Positions 1 through 8,753 of a stretch of 64,000 nt of DNA are shown here, one piece after another. Source of the DNA: Verrucomicrobiales bacterium (GTDB taxonomy: Bacteria > Verrucomicrobiota > Verrucomicrobiia > Verrucomicrobiales > V1-33); assembly GCA_028293125.1 (NCBI GenBank), contig JAQGPJ010000005.1, positions 1 to 64,000 on the forward strand, given 5' to 3'. Below the pieces are notes generated by a model. The model did not search any database. It was not told the DNA's origin and worked only from the letters and a program-made list of their open reading frames with translations. Numbering within the stretch: the stretch's first letter is position 1; the number at the start of each line of letters is the position of its first letter. Made by a program: the position numbers and the translations under genes.

Positions 1-1
1 T

Positions 2-3000
2 GAGGTGCCCGAAGGGTTGGCCCAATCAGACTGGCAGGGGATACGCGCCGCCTATGAGGCCGGGCGTCACGCCTTTCAGCGGGTGGGGGACGGGTGGATG
101 GGGAGCAATCCGGGCCAGCGGCTGGACACCCGGTTTGACGGGCGCGGCTTTGTGGCCCGCCCGAAGGACGGCGGCTGGGAATGGGGACTTGAATTAAAGA
201 GTTATGGTTTCGCCGGCCAGGAACGGGCCGTCACCGGGCAGCCTGTGATCGAAGCCGCCGGATCCCGTCTGAGCTATCAATGGGACGGCATGCTGCGGGA
301 ATGGTGGGTCAATGATTCCCGCGGACTGGAGCACGGGTTCACCCTGCAGGCCCGCCCGCCGCACGATCCCGCGGCGGATAATGCCCAATCCTCCCCCCTG
401 CTCAGCTTCAGGCTGGGGGTGCGCGGGGGCCTGAGTCCGCGGACCACGGCGGACGCCCAGAGCGTGGAATTCCTGAACGGCGGGGGCGGTGCGGTGCTCA
501 CCTATTCCGGGCTGAAGGTATGGGATGCGACCGGAAGGATTCTGCCCTCCCGTTTCGCGGCGGGGGACACGGAACTGCAGCTGTTGATCGAGGAGCAGGG
601 GGCTCTTTATCCGGTGACGATCGATCCCATCGTCCAGCAGGCTTACCTCAAGGCTTCCAATACGGAAGTTGGCGACAACTTCGGCCAGTCTGTTGCGGTC
701 TCCGGCGATACGGTGGTCGTCGGGGCTCCGGGGGAGGACAGCAACGCCACCGGGGTGAACGGCAACCAGGCTGACGATTCCCGGTATACAGGAGCGGCCT
801 ACGTGTTTGTGCGCAGTGGCGCCACGTGGAGCCAGCAGGCCTACCTCAAAGCTTCCAACACGGGATATGATGACGGCTTCGGCTCTTCTGTCGCGGTCTC
901 CGGCGATACAGTGGTTGTAGGGGCTCCTTTCGAGGACAGCAACGCGACCGGAGTGAACGGCAACCAAGCTGACGATTCAGCCCAGATGTCGGGTGCCGCC
1001 TATATCTTTGTGCGCAGCGGCGCCACGTGGAGCCAGCAGGCCTATCTCAAGGCTTCCAACACAGGGGCTGAGGACTACTTCGGGTCTGTCGCGGTCTCCG
1101 GCGATACAGTGGTGGTCGGAGCTTCAGGCGAGGACAGCAACGCCACCGGGGTGAACGGCAATCAGGCTGACAATTCCGCTCAGTGGTCCGGAGCGGCCTA
1201 CGTGTTTGTGCGCAGCGGCGCCACATGGAGCCAGCAGGCCTACCTCAAGGCTTCCAGTACGGGGGCTGAGGACTACTTCGGGGTTGTCGCGGTCTCCGGC
1301 GATACGGTGATTGTGGGGGCCAGGGGCGAGGACAGCAGCGCCACCGGAGTGAACGGCAACCAAGCTGACAATTCAGCTGAAAATTCGGGTGCCGCCTACG
1401 TCTTTGTGCGCAGTGGAACCGCGTGGAGCCAGCAGGCCTACCTCAAGGCTTCCAATACGGGAGCTGACGACCAGTTCGGCCAGTCTGTCGCGGTCTCCGG
1501 CGATACGGTGGTGGCCGGGGCCGGGCGCGAGTCCAGCAAAGCGATCGGGGTGAACGGCGACCAGGATGACAATTCCGCTTCCGCTTCCGGTTCAGGAGCG
1601 GCCTACGTGTTCGTGCGCAGTGGCACCACGTGGAGCCAGCAGGCCTACCTCAAGGCTTCCAACACGGAATGGGAAGACAACTTCGGCGTGTCTGTCGCGG
1701 TCTCCGGCGATACGGTGGTGGTCGGGGCTTATTGGGAGTCCAGCGGCGCCACCGGGGTGAACGGTGACCAGGTTGACAATTCAGCCCCAAGGTCGGGTGC
1801 CGCCTACATCCTGGTGCGCAGCGGCGCCACATGGAGCCATCACGCCTACCTCAAGGCTTCCAATACGGGATTTGAAGACAACTTCGGCCTGTCTGTCGCG
1901 GTCTCCGGCGATACGGTGGTGGTCGGGGCTGTTAACGAGGCCAGCAATGCGACCGGAGTGAATGGCGACCAGACTGACAATTCCGCCCGCTGGTCCGGAG
2001 CGGCCTACGTGTTTACCGTTCCGGCCAATGAGTTTTCCCTTTTAACCACCGCCGTGAACGGGACGGTGACCGGCGCGGGGGACTACACCACCGGCGTCAC
2101 GGCCACGCTCACCGCCACCCCGGACGCCGGTTATGTCTTCACGGGCTGGACCGGTGATGCGGGCGGCACGGCCAACCCGCTGACGGTCGTGATGGATTCC
2201 AAAAAGACGATCGGAGCTACCTTCACCCGGCAATACACGCTGACCACCAGCACGGTGAGCGGCGGGACCATCACCGGGAATGCCCCGGATGGAAAATACC
2301 TCACCGGCGCCACGGCCACGCTCACCGCCACCCCGGACGCCGGTTATGCCTTCACCGGCTGGACCGGCGATGCGGGCGGCACGGCCAACCCGCTGACGGT
2401 GCTGATAAATTCCGACAGGACGATCGGGGCCGCCTTCACCCGGCAATACACCCTGACCACCGGCACGGTGAGCGGCGGGACCATCACGGGCCATGCCCCG
2501 GACGGAAAATACCTTGCCGGCACCACGGCCACACTCACCGCCACCCCGGACGCCGGCTATGTCTTCACGGGCTGGACCGGTGATGCCAGCGGCACGGCGA
2601 ATCCCCTGCCTGTTCCGATGGATTCCGACAGGACGATCGGGGCCGCCTTCGGGCCCGACCCTGTCGATGCCGACGGTGACGGGTTGTCCGCCTATCTTGA
2701 ACGGGTGGTGTATGGCACCAATCCCGACCTGGCGGACACCGATGCCGACGGTCTGACGGACGCCTGGGAGGTTGGTCTGGGACGCTTCTCCATCATCGGG
2801 GGAAATTTCACCTGGGAACAGGCCCGCGTGGATGCCAAGCTGAAGGGTGGCGATCTGGCCTCCTTCCCGGATGAAAACCGGTGGAACCGCGCCATGGAAT
2901 CGCTTCCCCCCAATGGGCTCGATCCCCACACCGGCCTTTGGATCGGGGCAAGTGACGCGGCGGAGGAGGGAAACTGGACTTGGGTGAATGGCCAAAGCTT

Positions 3001-3889
3001 TGACTTTCAACAGTGGGCCGCCACCAGACCCGGCACCGCCACCGGCAATACGCTCGACTACGCGGAGGTGGCTGGTGGGAGCGGGAACGGCGGGGAGATC
3101 GGAAAGTGGCACGACCGCGACAGCACCACCACCCGCGATGGATACATTCTTGAAACGGGCTATGCCAGCAGTCCCACGGACGCCGACTCCGACGACGACG
3201 GATTGAGCGACGGGCAGGAGAAGACCCGCGGCACCCATCCTCTTCTCGCGGACACGGACGGGGACGGACTGGGTGATGCCTCCGAGGTAAAATTCCAGCT
3301 CAACCCCCTGAATCCGGACACCGACAGTGATAGCATTCCCGATGGAGCGGAGGACGAGGACGGTGATACTCTTATAAATTCCGAGGAGGCCGCTCTGGGC
3401 ACCTCCCCGCGCCTGGCGGATTCGGACACGGATGGCCTGCCGGATCAGGAGGAGGTCAAAGTCCACCTGACGGACCCCAACAAATCCGACACCGATGGCG
3501 ATTCCCTGAGCGACGGGACCGAGGTCAAAGTCACCCTGACCAACCCATTGGCGGAAGATTCCGATGGAGACGGAATTCAGGATGCGGATGAGGACCCCGA
3601 CGGCGACGGCTTCACCAACGGGCAGGAATTGGCCCTGTTCCAGACCGCGCCAAACAACGGAGCGGACCGCTTCACCATCGCCCTCGAATATACCGCCTCC
3701 GCGCACTCGCTCACTTTCGCCACGGTTGCAGGGCGCATCTATCGGGTTGAACAGTCATTTAGACCCGGAGATGCCGCCGAATGGTCAGAGCGGTTTTCCT
3801 TTATCGCCGGTGGAGGAGTGGTCACCGTCCCGCTTGGGCCGCCCTTATCCTCCCGCTGGTTCTATCGGGTCAGGGTGAGCTTGAATTAG
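2..3889 (+). CDS. Secreted FG-GAP / InlB B-repeat / C-type lectin / TSP3 repeat protein (5' end outside window)
   Basis: Probably a large cell-surface or secreted adhesion-like protein. The frame is open to the left edge and no signal peptide is visible, so the true start probably lies upstream; the first possible start in the window is GTG at 5. Counting from there, residues about 210-675 hold seven FG-GAP-like units (VAVSGDTVVVGA ... GAAYVFVRSG). Residues about 677-884 hold three InlB B-type repeats (ATLTATPDAGY.FTGWTGDA). About 927-1053 is a C-type-lectin-like domain (FTWEQARVDAK ... WIGASD ... GKWHDRD). About 886-920 and 1057-1208 are Asp-rich thrombospondin type 3 / EF-hand-like calcium repeats (DTDGDGLGD). 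The end (FYRVRVSLN) resembles the closing segment of other large verrucomicrobial exoproteins. The ligand is unknown. Confidence 0.85.
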   Translation, partial: EVPEGLAQSDWQGIRAAYEAGRHAFQRVGDGWMGSNPGQRLDTRFDGRGFVARPKDGGWEWGLELKSYGFAGQERAVTGQPVIEAAGSRLSYQWDGMLREWWVNDSRGLEHGFTLQARPPHDPAADNAQSSPLLSFRLGVRGGLSPRTTADAQSVEFLNGGGGAVLTYSGLKVWDATGRILPSRFAAGDTELQLLIEEQGALYPVTIDPIVQQAYLKASNTEVGDNFGQSVAVSGDTVVVGAPGEDSNATGVNGNQADDSRYTGAAYVFVRSGATWSQQAYLKASNTGYDDGFGSSVAVSGDTVVVGAPFEDSNATGVNGNQADDSAQMSGAAYIFVRSGATWSQQAYLKASNTGAEDYFGSVAVSGDTVVVGASGEDSNATGVNGNQADNSAQWSGAAYVFVRSGATWSQQAYLKASSTGAEDYFGVVAVSGDTVIVGARGEDSSATGVNGNQADNSAENSGAAYVFVRSGTAWSQQAYLKASNTGADDQFGQSVAVSGDTVVAGAGRESSKAIGVNGDQDDNSASASGSGAAYVFVRSGTTWSQQAYLKASNTEWEDNFGVSVAVSGDTVVVGAYWESSGATGVNGDQVDNSAPRSGAAYILVRSGATWSHHAYLKASNTGFEDNFGLSVAVSGDTVVVGAVNEASNATGVNGDQTDNSARWSGAAYVFTVPANEFSLLTTAVNGTVTGAGDYTTGVTATLTATPDAGYVFTGWTGDAGGTANPLTVVMDSKKTIGATFTRQYTLTTSTVSGGTITGNAPDGKYLTGATATLTATPDAGYAFTGWTGDAGGTANPLTVLINSDRTIGAAFTRQYTLTTGTVSGGTITGHAPDGKYLAGTTATLTATPDAGYVFTGWTGDASGTANPLPVPMDSDRTIGAAFGPDPVDADGDGLSAYLERVVYGTNPDLADTDADGLTDAWEVGLGRFSIIGGNFTWEQARVDAKLKGGDLASFPDENRWNRAMESLPPNGLDPHTGLWIGASDAAEEGNWTWVNGQSFDFQQWAATRPGTATGNTLDYAEVAGGSGNGGEIGKWHDRDSTTTRDGYILETGYASSPTDADSDDDGLSDGQEKTRGTHPLLADTDGDGLGDASEVKFQLNPLNPDTDSDSIPDGAEDEDGDTLINSEEAALGTSPRLADSDTDGLPDQEEVKVHLTDPNKSDTDGDSLSDGTEVKVTLTNPLAEDSDGDGIQDADEDPDGDGFTNGQELALFQTAPNNGADRFTIALEYTASAHSLTFATVAGRIYRVEQSFRPGDAAEWSERFSFIAGGGVVTVPLGPPLSSRWFYRVRVSLN
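635..2020 (+). repeat. Seven tandem FG-GAP coding repeats, 198-207 bp each
   Basis: Near-identical units begin at about 635, 833, 1034, 1232, 1430, 1637 and 1838. Each encodes an AYLKASNTG... module followed by VAVSGDTVVVGA and a DSNATGVNGNQ segment. Similarity at the DNA level, not only in protein, points to recent tandem duplication or gene conversion. Seven units would fit one beta-propeller. Confidence 0.9.
2035..2655 (+). repeat. Three tandem InlB B-type coding repeats, about 205-215 bp each
   Basis: Three copies of a module containing ATLTATPDAGYVFTGWTGDA, with nearly identical DNA, beginning near 2040, 2240 and 2453. They follow the FG-GAP propeller and probably act as a stalk domain. 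Confidence 0.85.
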
Positions 3890-4325
3890 GGGTGCCGCGG
3901 GATGGCGCCGGCACCGGCGTCCTGCCGGGCATCTCAACCCGTACGAGGCAGATCCCTGCGATGACAAGAATCAGTCCGAAGACGATGGGAACAAGAGTCC
4001 AAAAGTGCCGGATGCTGAGGGTGAGATGCTCGGCGGAGCCTCCGGATTTACTCTCCATCAGGATTTTAACAGATTTCCCGATCCGGGGTTTCCCGGCCGA
4101 TGCATGGCGGGAAGTGAAACGCGTTGCGCCGTCCGGCCCTTCAAACTGGATTTCGGGATAATAATACATGCCTTCACAACCACTTTCCTCCTTGAATCCG
4201 ACAATAACGCCCTCGCTTTTGATCCATTTTCTTTTCCTCCACCAGCCGAGCTCATGGTTTACCCCCCCGGTGATGAGGATCAGCCCCAATAAAGTGAAAA
4301 AAACTTTGAAAGCGATCAGCCACAT
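3870..4325 (-). CDS. DUF3592-like membrane protein
   Basis: A 151-residue protein with a hydrophobic N-terminal segment (FKVFFTLLGLILITGGV), a soluble middle (YYYPEIQFEGPDGATRFTS) and a second hydrophobic segment near residue 112 (TLVPIVFGLILVIAGICL). This TM / beta-rich loop / TM layout, with a 'PEIQF...G' motif, is typical of DUF3592 proteins, whose function is unknown. It is convergent with the preceding gene and overlaps its last 20 bases. Confidence 0.75.
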   Translation of the reverse strand: MWLIAFKVFFTLLGLILITGGVNHELGWWRKRKWIKSEGVIVGFKEESGCEGMYYYPEIQFEGPDGATRFTSRHASAGKPRIGKSVKILMESKSGGSAEHLTLSIRHFWTLVPIVFGLILVIAGICLVRVEMPGRTPVPAPSRGTPNSSSP

Positions 4326-4514
4326 ATCTTTCAGTCCGGATGACGGCGTCGGGTTTCAGTGGTTTTCCGGTTTCCGGGAAGTTCCCCGGCAGGCTCTTTT
4401 TTGCTGCCGAATCGGAACATGAAAGCGCTTGGTGGAGTGGGGGAGAGCCGGTGATGAAATGCTGTGAAGCCCGACGGTTAAGCGGCCTTGGAGGCCGGCA
4501 CCAGCAGGGATTTC

Positions 4515-4793
4515 TCAGTAGGTCCCGTTGGTGCCGAAGTGAATGAGGGCGCCGCAAACGCAGCAAAGGAACAGATCCGAATTTTTCATCCACTTCCCGC
4601 CCGCCGCGAATCCAAGGAGGGAGGCGGCGCACAAAATCAGGTCAATGCCTGAACGGTCAATGGCGACGCGCCAGCGTTTCTCCTGTATCAGCATATCCGC
4701 CAAAATCAGGCCTATCCACAAAACGATACAGCCCGTCAGCATCCACCTGGCCTGCCGGGCTGGTCCGTATGCCGGATCGTGGGGTGGTTTCAT
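4515..4793 (-). CDS. Small two-to-three-helix membrane protein, hypothetical
   Basis: 92 residues with hydrophobic stretches at about 19-35 (LTGCIVLWIGLILADML), 49-63 (IDLILCAASLLGFAA) and 72-85 (DLFLCCVCGALIHF). No family is recognised. It is read in the same direction as the DUF3592-like gene 190 bp downstream. The gap between them shows no recognisable feature. Confidence 0.5.
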   Translation of the reverse strand: MKPPHDPAYGPARQARWMLTGCIVLWIGLILADMLIQEKRWRVAIDRSGIDLILCAASLLGFAAGGKWMKNSDLFLCCVCGALIHFGTNGTY

Positions 4794-4847
4794 CGGATTT
4801 TCGGCGGGTGTGTGTCTGCCAGGGTGGGGATGGCCAGGGGGATAGGG

Positions 4848-5183
4848 TCACCAGCCCGCGTATTTCGCGCGCCTAACGCCCCGCCATGCCCGCAGGCGTT
4901 CCCTCGTGGCGTCGAACCGCTGCTGCAGCTTCGGCGGCAGTGTTTGGCGATTGAGGAGCCGGGTGAAAATCTCACGGGTATATTGGGCCCGGCAGTAAAA
5001 AGGCCGCAACTCCAGATACCGGATGGCGGTTTCAATGGCCTGCAGATCACCTGTCCCGATCCGACGCAGCCCGGACCGGAGACCGCCGGGGAAGGCCAGT
5101 CGGCATCCGGGGGCAGTTATTGGCTTATCGGTTATTAGGTGTTGGAATCCAAGCGACGGCTCAATTTGAAGCTCGGAGGGCAA
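4848..5183 (-). CDS. Hypothetical protein, N-terminus arising in a repeat element
   Basis: 111 residues. The last 75 (RSGLRRIGTGDLQAIETAIR..., charged, helical, ending in a basic RRAKYAGW tail) look like a real small protein. I recall similar short helical proteins in Verrucomicrobiota but no named function. The only ATG in frame is at 5183, which puts about 25 codons inside the hairpin repeat at 5114-5239. Either the repeat donated the start, or the real 5' end has been lost or frameshifted. Confidence 0.45.
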   Translation of the reverse strand: MPSELQIEPSLGFQHLITDKPITAPGCRLAFPGGLRSGLRRIGTGDLQAIETAIRYLELRPFYCRAQYTREIFTRLLNRQTLPPKLQQRFDATRERLRAWRGVRRAKYAGW

Positions 5184-5239
5184 ATTTTTGGTTTGCGCTA
5201 CTATTACTATTAACTATTAACCAATAACCCCTCCCCCCT
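5114..5239. repeat. Intergenic heptamer hairpin element (GGTTATT arm type)
   Basis: The left arm (5114-5138) reads GTTATTGGCTTATCGGTTAT. The right arm (about 5203-5239) reads TAACTATTAACCAATAACC followed by CCTCCCCCC. The arms are imperfect reverse complements around a core of about 65 bp. The outer right edge reaches the stop codon of the gene ending at 5238. Confidence 0.7.
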
Positions 5240-6014
5240 ACTTGGGCACCGCCGGTGCGGCAGGCGCGGCAGGCGCTCCCGGCACCGCCTCCCCCGGTTT
5301 GCCCGCCGGCGGTGCCTGGGTGATGGTGAGTTCCGAATACACGGGCGTGAAGGTTTTTTTGGACGTGCTGATGGCGGCGACGCCGGCCAGCACGGTGTTG
5401 GTGGTCCATGAGGGCGATTCCAGCACCTTGGAGTTCCCGGGCGTCCAGGTCACTCCGTCCTGGCTCATGGAGCCAAAAACTTCCCGGCCTTTCCTTTCGA
5501 TCCGCAGCCAAGTCGGCTTGCCCGCCAAGGTGGGGGTATCCCCGGTGGAGCCGATGTTCTTCAGCTGCCCGTCCACGCGGATTTCAAAGTTGATGTAGGG
5601 GCGGGGCCCACGGGTGCCGCCAGTCTCAAGGGAGGCGCGCTCGATCCGTACATAGTTCCGGCTGTCCGCGAAAATCACCAGTCCCGCGCCCGTATAGCCG
5701 GTGCGGCCCTCCTGCGTGGACTCCCCGCCGGGCTGGAACTCGCCCTCAACCTTCACTTGGATGCGGAAATCCCCGATCAGCGGCTGAAGCACGCGGGGGG
5801 CGGTCAGGTTTTCCAGCTCGGCGCTCAGATCGTGCGCCTTGTCCGATCCCGGCACGGTGATGGTCAGCTTCCCGTCCTTGACGGAGAACCCGCAGTCGCC
5901 CGCGGGATTCCGGGCCATGCCCCAGCCCTTGATGGCCTCGTCCTTCTGATCCTCAGCCCCCGCCATCAGCGGCAGCATTCCCATCATGGTCAGTAAAACG
6001 GTGGTTGTTTTCAT
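5238..6014 (-). CDS. Secreted DUF1349-like beta-sandwich protein
   Basis: 258 residues starting with a signal peptide (MKTTTVLLTMMGMLPLMAGA). The body (GDFRIQVKVEGEFQP ... YTGAGLVIFADSRNYVRIERA ... LRIERKGREVFGSMSQDGVTWT) has the order typical of DUF1349 concanavalin-like domains, which are thought to bind or act on carbohydrate. The C-terminus is a low-complexity Ala/Pro tail (GAPAAPAAPAVPK). It is probably exported; the substrate is unknown. Confidence 0.75.
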   Translation of the reverse strand: MKTTTVLLTMMGMLPLMAGAEDQKDEAIKGWGMARNPAGDCGFSVKDGKLTITVPGSDKAHDLSAELENLTAPRVLQPLIGDFRIQVKVEGEFQPGGESTQEGRTGYTGAGLVIFADSRNYVRIERASLETGGTRGPRPYINFEIRVDGQLKNIGSTGDTPTLAGKPTWLRIERKGREVFGSMSQDGVTWTPGNSKVLESPSWTTNTVLAGVAAISTSKKTFTPVYSELTITQAPPAGKPGEAVPGAPAAPAAPAVPK

Positions 6015-6205
6015 GGTTTTGATAAGTGCGGGGTTCAGAGCGGGCAGGAGCCCTGTCTATTCAATCAAGGAACAGCAAACAGAATCAAGGAACAACAAGC
6101 AAATCAACGCCCCTGGTGGCGGCTGTCCTGCACTGGCGAATGCCGTTTCGGAACTGCCGGTGAAAAACACAGTATCGGATTCCGGAGTGAAGCATGGCGG
6201 GGCGG

Positions 6206-6292
6206 GTTGCGTGTGTGTGGGGTAAGTAAGTTTGTATGTGGGTTTGCAGGGTGAGTGCGTGATCGCGTGAGTGCGTGAGTGCATGCAATCAT
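6206..6292 (+). repeat. G/T-rich low-complexity tract with GTGAGTGC octamers
   Basis: Within the 415-bp gap 6015-6432, this stretch is strongly G/T-biased on the plus strand (GTGTGTGTGGGGTAAGTAAG) and ends in repeated GTGAGTGC units. The rest of the gap shows nothing recognisable. Confidence 0.6.
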
Positions 6293-6432
6293 GCTGGGAA
6301 ATGGGTCGGAAACGGTCCAGTGCACTCCACCGCCCTGGCCGGATCAGACCGTCAGTCAATAAACCATATTGCCTCCACCGCCGATCCGTTATAGGGTGCC
6401 CATCCTGAATCATTCCTTGGTGTTCCCTCATG

Positions 6433-7170
6433 ATGTCCCCCGGTTTTCCCGAGCCCGCCGTTCACGCGCCGCCGCCGCCGCGGACCGGAATCACCTGGCT
6501 TCTGGGAGTGTCTGTGATGATAACCGGAGCCTTTTTGATTTGGACGCTGCTCATGGGGTGGTTGCCGCCGCTGCCGCTGGGCGGGTCGTCACCGCCGGGC
6601 TCCTGTGAGCCGGGCGCACTTCTGGTGTTCCACCTGCTCGGTCTGACGCTTTTCACGCTGGGAATCCGGTTCATCCGCCGTCCGGATCTAAAGCATCTGA
6701 GGACCATCATCGGCTTTTTCACGTTTGGTGCGGGCCTCTGCCTCGCAGGCGCGCTGAATACGGTTTGCGGTTGGATGCTGCCGAAGAAATCCGCCTTCGC
6801 CGCCGCCCTGCTCACCGTCCCCGTCCTGCTTCTCCCTGCCTATGTCCTGGCGTTGGTCCGATGCGCCGGGCTGACAGGGCTGGGCCGGCTCAATCCCTGG
6901 AGGGCTGTCAACCGGAACTGGCTTGTGATCCTGATGGTTGGGATGAGTGTGCCTTTGACATATTTTTTGCTTGATGTGTGGCCATCGCTGCTTCCACAGG
7001 CTGGCAGTGGCTCCGGCTCCGACGGGATGCTCCCCGCTTTCATTTCCTTTATCCGGCCCTGCCTTCTTTACATGCCCATCCTGGCTCCCGTGCTCTTTAC
7101 CTGGAGGGCTGCTTGGTGGCTGTCGAGGAAGGCCCAGGCATGGGACGCGCGGCATGCCGGCGCGGAATGA
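6433..7170 (+). CDS. Six-helix integral membrane protein, paralogue A
   Basis: 245 residues. The start is set at ATG 6433 because the paralogue at 7761 begins with the same MSPGFPEPAV peptide. A Pro-rich cytoplasmic leader is followed by six hydrophobic helices (for example WLLGVSVMITGAFLIW, LLVFHLLGLTLFTLGIRF, LTVPVLLLPAYVLALV). Conserved between the two copies are GIRF/GVRF, VRCAGLTGL/VRCAALTGL, RLNPW and the closing WWLSRKA.AWDA. No named family is recognised. The pair probably arose by local duplication. Confidence 0.7.
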   Translation: MSPGFPEPAVHAPPPPRTGITWLLGVSVMITGAFLIWTLLMGWLPPLPLGGSSPPGSCEPGALLVFHLLGLTLFTLGIRFIRRPDLKHLRTIIGFFTFGAGLCLAGALNTVCGWMLPKKSAFAAALLTVPVLLLPAYVLALVRCAGLTGLGRLNPWRAVNRNWLVILMVGMSVPLTYFLLDVWPSLLPQAGSGSGSDGMLPAFISFIRPCLLYMPILAPVLFTWRAAWWLSRKAQAWDARHAGAE

Positions 7171-7333
7171 GCGGGGACGATGAAGCAAAATGAAAGGCAT
7201 GGGGCGGGAACTGGTTGATACTTATGGGTTAAGGCGGATCGAAATCCACAGTTGCCGGATTTGGAATCATAGGGTGATACTCCGGTATTTGAGCCCTGCA
7301 GCCAATCGCTTTTACTGTAACCGCTCTGTCAAA

Positions 7334-7612
7334 ATGCACGCCGAACCCGAAGCCGAACCTGAAGGAATGTTCCGTAAATTATCAATTTCGCTGGTATGGA
7401 TTCTGATAGGCGCGGCATGGGGCCGCGCCGTGCTTTTCCTGATTGCTTTATCAAGCTTGAGTGATGGGTCATCCCGGTCTGGTTACTACCCCGCCCGTTA
7501 TGTGCGTGAGGGTATTTTACTCTGGGTTCCCTTGATCGTTCCCATACTGGCCATTTTCTCACCTTACAGCTGGTTCCCGAAAAAGCGGCTCGGATTTGCC
7601 TGCTGGCCCTGA
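7334..7612 (+). CDS. Small membrane protein, possibly frameshifted at its 3' end
   Basis: A 92-residue reading from ATG 7334 (MHAEPEAEPEGMFRKLSISL). It starts with an EPEAEPE hexanucleotide-type repeat and has two hydrophobic segments (SLVWILIGAAWGRAVLFLIAL and LLWVPLIVPILAIF). It ends abruptly at KKRLGFACWP. In the adjacent frame, from about 7578, the sequence reads AARICLLALISIFLYSW, a good third helix. A one-base change in the GAAAAAGC run near 7576 may therefore have truncated the gene. Function unknown. Confidence 0.45.
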   Translation: MHAEPEAEPEGMFRKLSISLVWILIGAAWGRAVLFLIALSSLSDGSSRSGYYPARYVREGILLWVPLIVPILAIFSPYSWFPKKRLGFACWP

Positions 7613-7760
7613 TCTCCATCTTTTTATATTCTTGGAATCGCCGTCGGAGTTTTTTTTGTCTTCACCTTGGAATCCCGCTGATGGCTCAGTGCTTTCCCGG
7701 CATGCGCTTTTTCTTTTTTCTATTTTCCATGATGTCATTATTTCCGTACACCCCCTCTTG

Positions 7761-8552
7761 ATGTCTCCCGGTTTTCCTGAGCCCGCCGTTCCCACGCCTC
7801 AGCTGCCACCGCCGCCATGGTGGCAGTCCCAAAAGCAGGCGGCGCGCACCAAAACGTCGTGGCTTCTGGGCGCGGTCTCCATCGGGGTGGGAGCCTTTTG
7901 GACATGGGGACTGCTTGTTGAGGCTCTTTTACGGGGAGGACCGCCTGACGGTCCAGTCGCGCTGCTGGCTTGCACCATATTCCTGCTATTGGGCCTTCCG
8001 GGCCTGCTGCTGCTGATCCTGGGTGTCCGGTTCATGCGGCGGCCAAGCCTCCGTGGACTGGAAAGCATCCTGACCCTGCTCGCGTTCGCGAGCGGGGTCT
8101 TCCTGACGGTCGCGCTGCTGGTGGTTTGGAGCCGCCTCCTGCCGGAGGCGGTCGTCCTGTCGGCGTCCGTGTTCACCGCCTCCCTCCTGATCCTGCCGGT
8201 GCATGTGCTGGCGCGTGTGCGGTGCGCCGCCCTGACAGGACTGGCGCGGCTCAATCCATGGATGGCGGTTGGCGCCAGCTGGGTCGTGTTCCTCGCGCTG
8301 CAGATTTGGCTGGGTCTGACCTTTTTCGGCTATGAACGGGGGCGGCCCTGGCTTCTTCGGCTTGGTGGCAGTCCGGACTCCGCGGATTACAGCCGCACTC
8401 CCGCGTCCGTCACCCTGCACATCATCCTGCCTCTCGTCCTGCCCATCCTCGCCGCATGGCTCTTCGCCCGCCTGACGGCCTGGTGGCTGTCCCGCAAAGC
8501 CCGGGCCTGGGACGCCCTGCACCCCGGCGCGGACTATCCGCGGCTGGGGTAG
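7761..8552 (+). CDS. Six-helix integral membrane protein, paralogue B
   Basis: 263 residues from ATG 7761 (MSPGFPEPAVPTPQLPPPPW), paralogous over its full length to the protein at 6433. Shared features are the Pro-rich leader, six helices, LGVRFMRRPSLR, VRCAALTGLARLNPW and the end WWLSRKARAWDALHPGA. An open frame extends further upstream, but the alignment with the paralogue fixes this start. The gene is followed by a hairpin repeat element. Function unknown. Confidence 0.7.
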   Translation: MSPGFPEPAVPTPQLPPPPWWQSQKQAARTKTSWLLGAVSIGVGAFWTWGLLVEALLRGGPPDGPVALLACTIFLLLGLPGLLLLILGVRFMRRPSLRGLESILTLLAFASGVFLTVALLVVWSRLLPEAVVLSASVFTASLLILPVHVLARVRCAALTGLARLNPWMAVGASWVVFLALQIWLGLTFFGYERGRPWLLRLGGSPDSADYSRTPASVTLHIILPLVLPILAAWLFARLTAWWLSRKARAWDALHPGADYPRLG

Positions 8553-8565
8553 GGGGTTGAAGGTA

Positions 8566-8742
8566 AGGAGGGGAGGGTTATTAGTTAATAGTTATTGGTT
8601 ATTAGTGGTGGAAAAACTGGAAAACTGGTTTTACTTGGATCGCCGAATTCGCATCCTGCCCGATTTCGCAGCACCTGCCACCCATTTCCCGGCACCCAGT
8701 TCCCAATAACCAATAACCGATAACTATTAACTCCTCTCCCCC
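8566..8742. repeat. Intergenic heptamer hairpin element (GGTTATT arm type)
   Basis: The left arm has AGGAGGGGAGGG then TTATTAGTTAATAGTTATTG. The right arm has CAATAACCAATAACCGATAA then CTATTAACTCCTCTCCCCC. They are near reverse complements separated by about 100 bp. The element fills the gap between the stop at 8552 and the start at 8754. Confidence 0.85.
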
Positions 8743-8753
8743 ATCCCTGCCCC

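Noticed and set aside
635-2020. Regular repeats that could be mistaken for a CRISPR array
   Set aside because: The units are about 200 bp, coding, and contiguous without spacers; they form an FG-GAP propeller.
2042-3706. Long antisense frames over real genes, for example 2042-3706, 8727-10193, 18447-19979, 26530-28428, 33958-35643, 36862-39159 and 59538-62033 (minus strand)
   Set aside because: They mirror GC-rich codons of well-supported genes on the other strand, have Gly/Arg/Pro/His-rich translations and no domain patterns.
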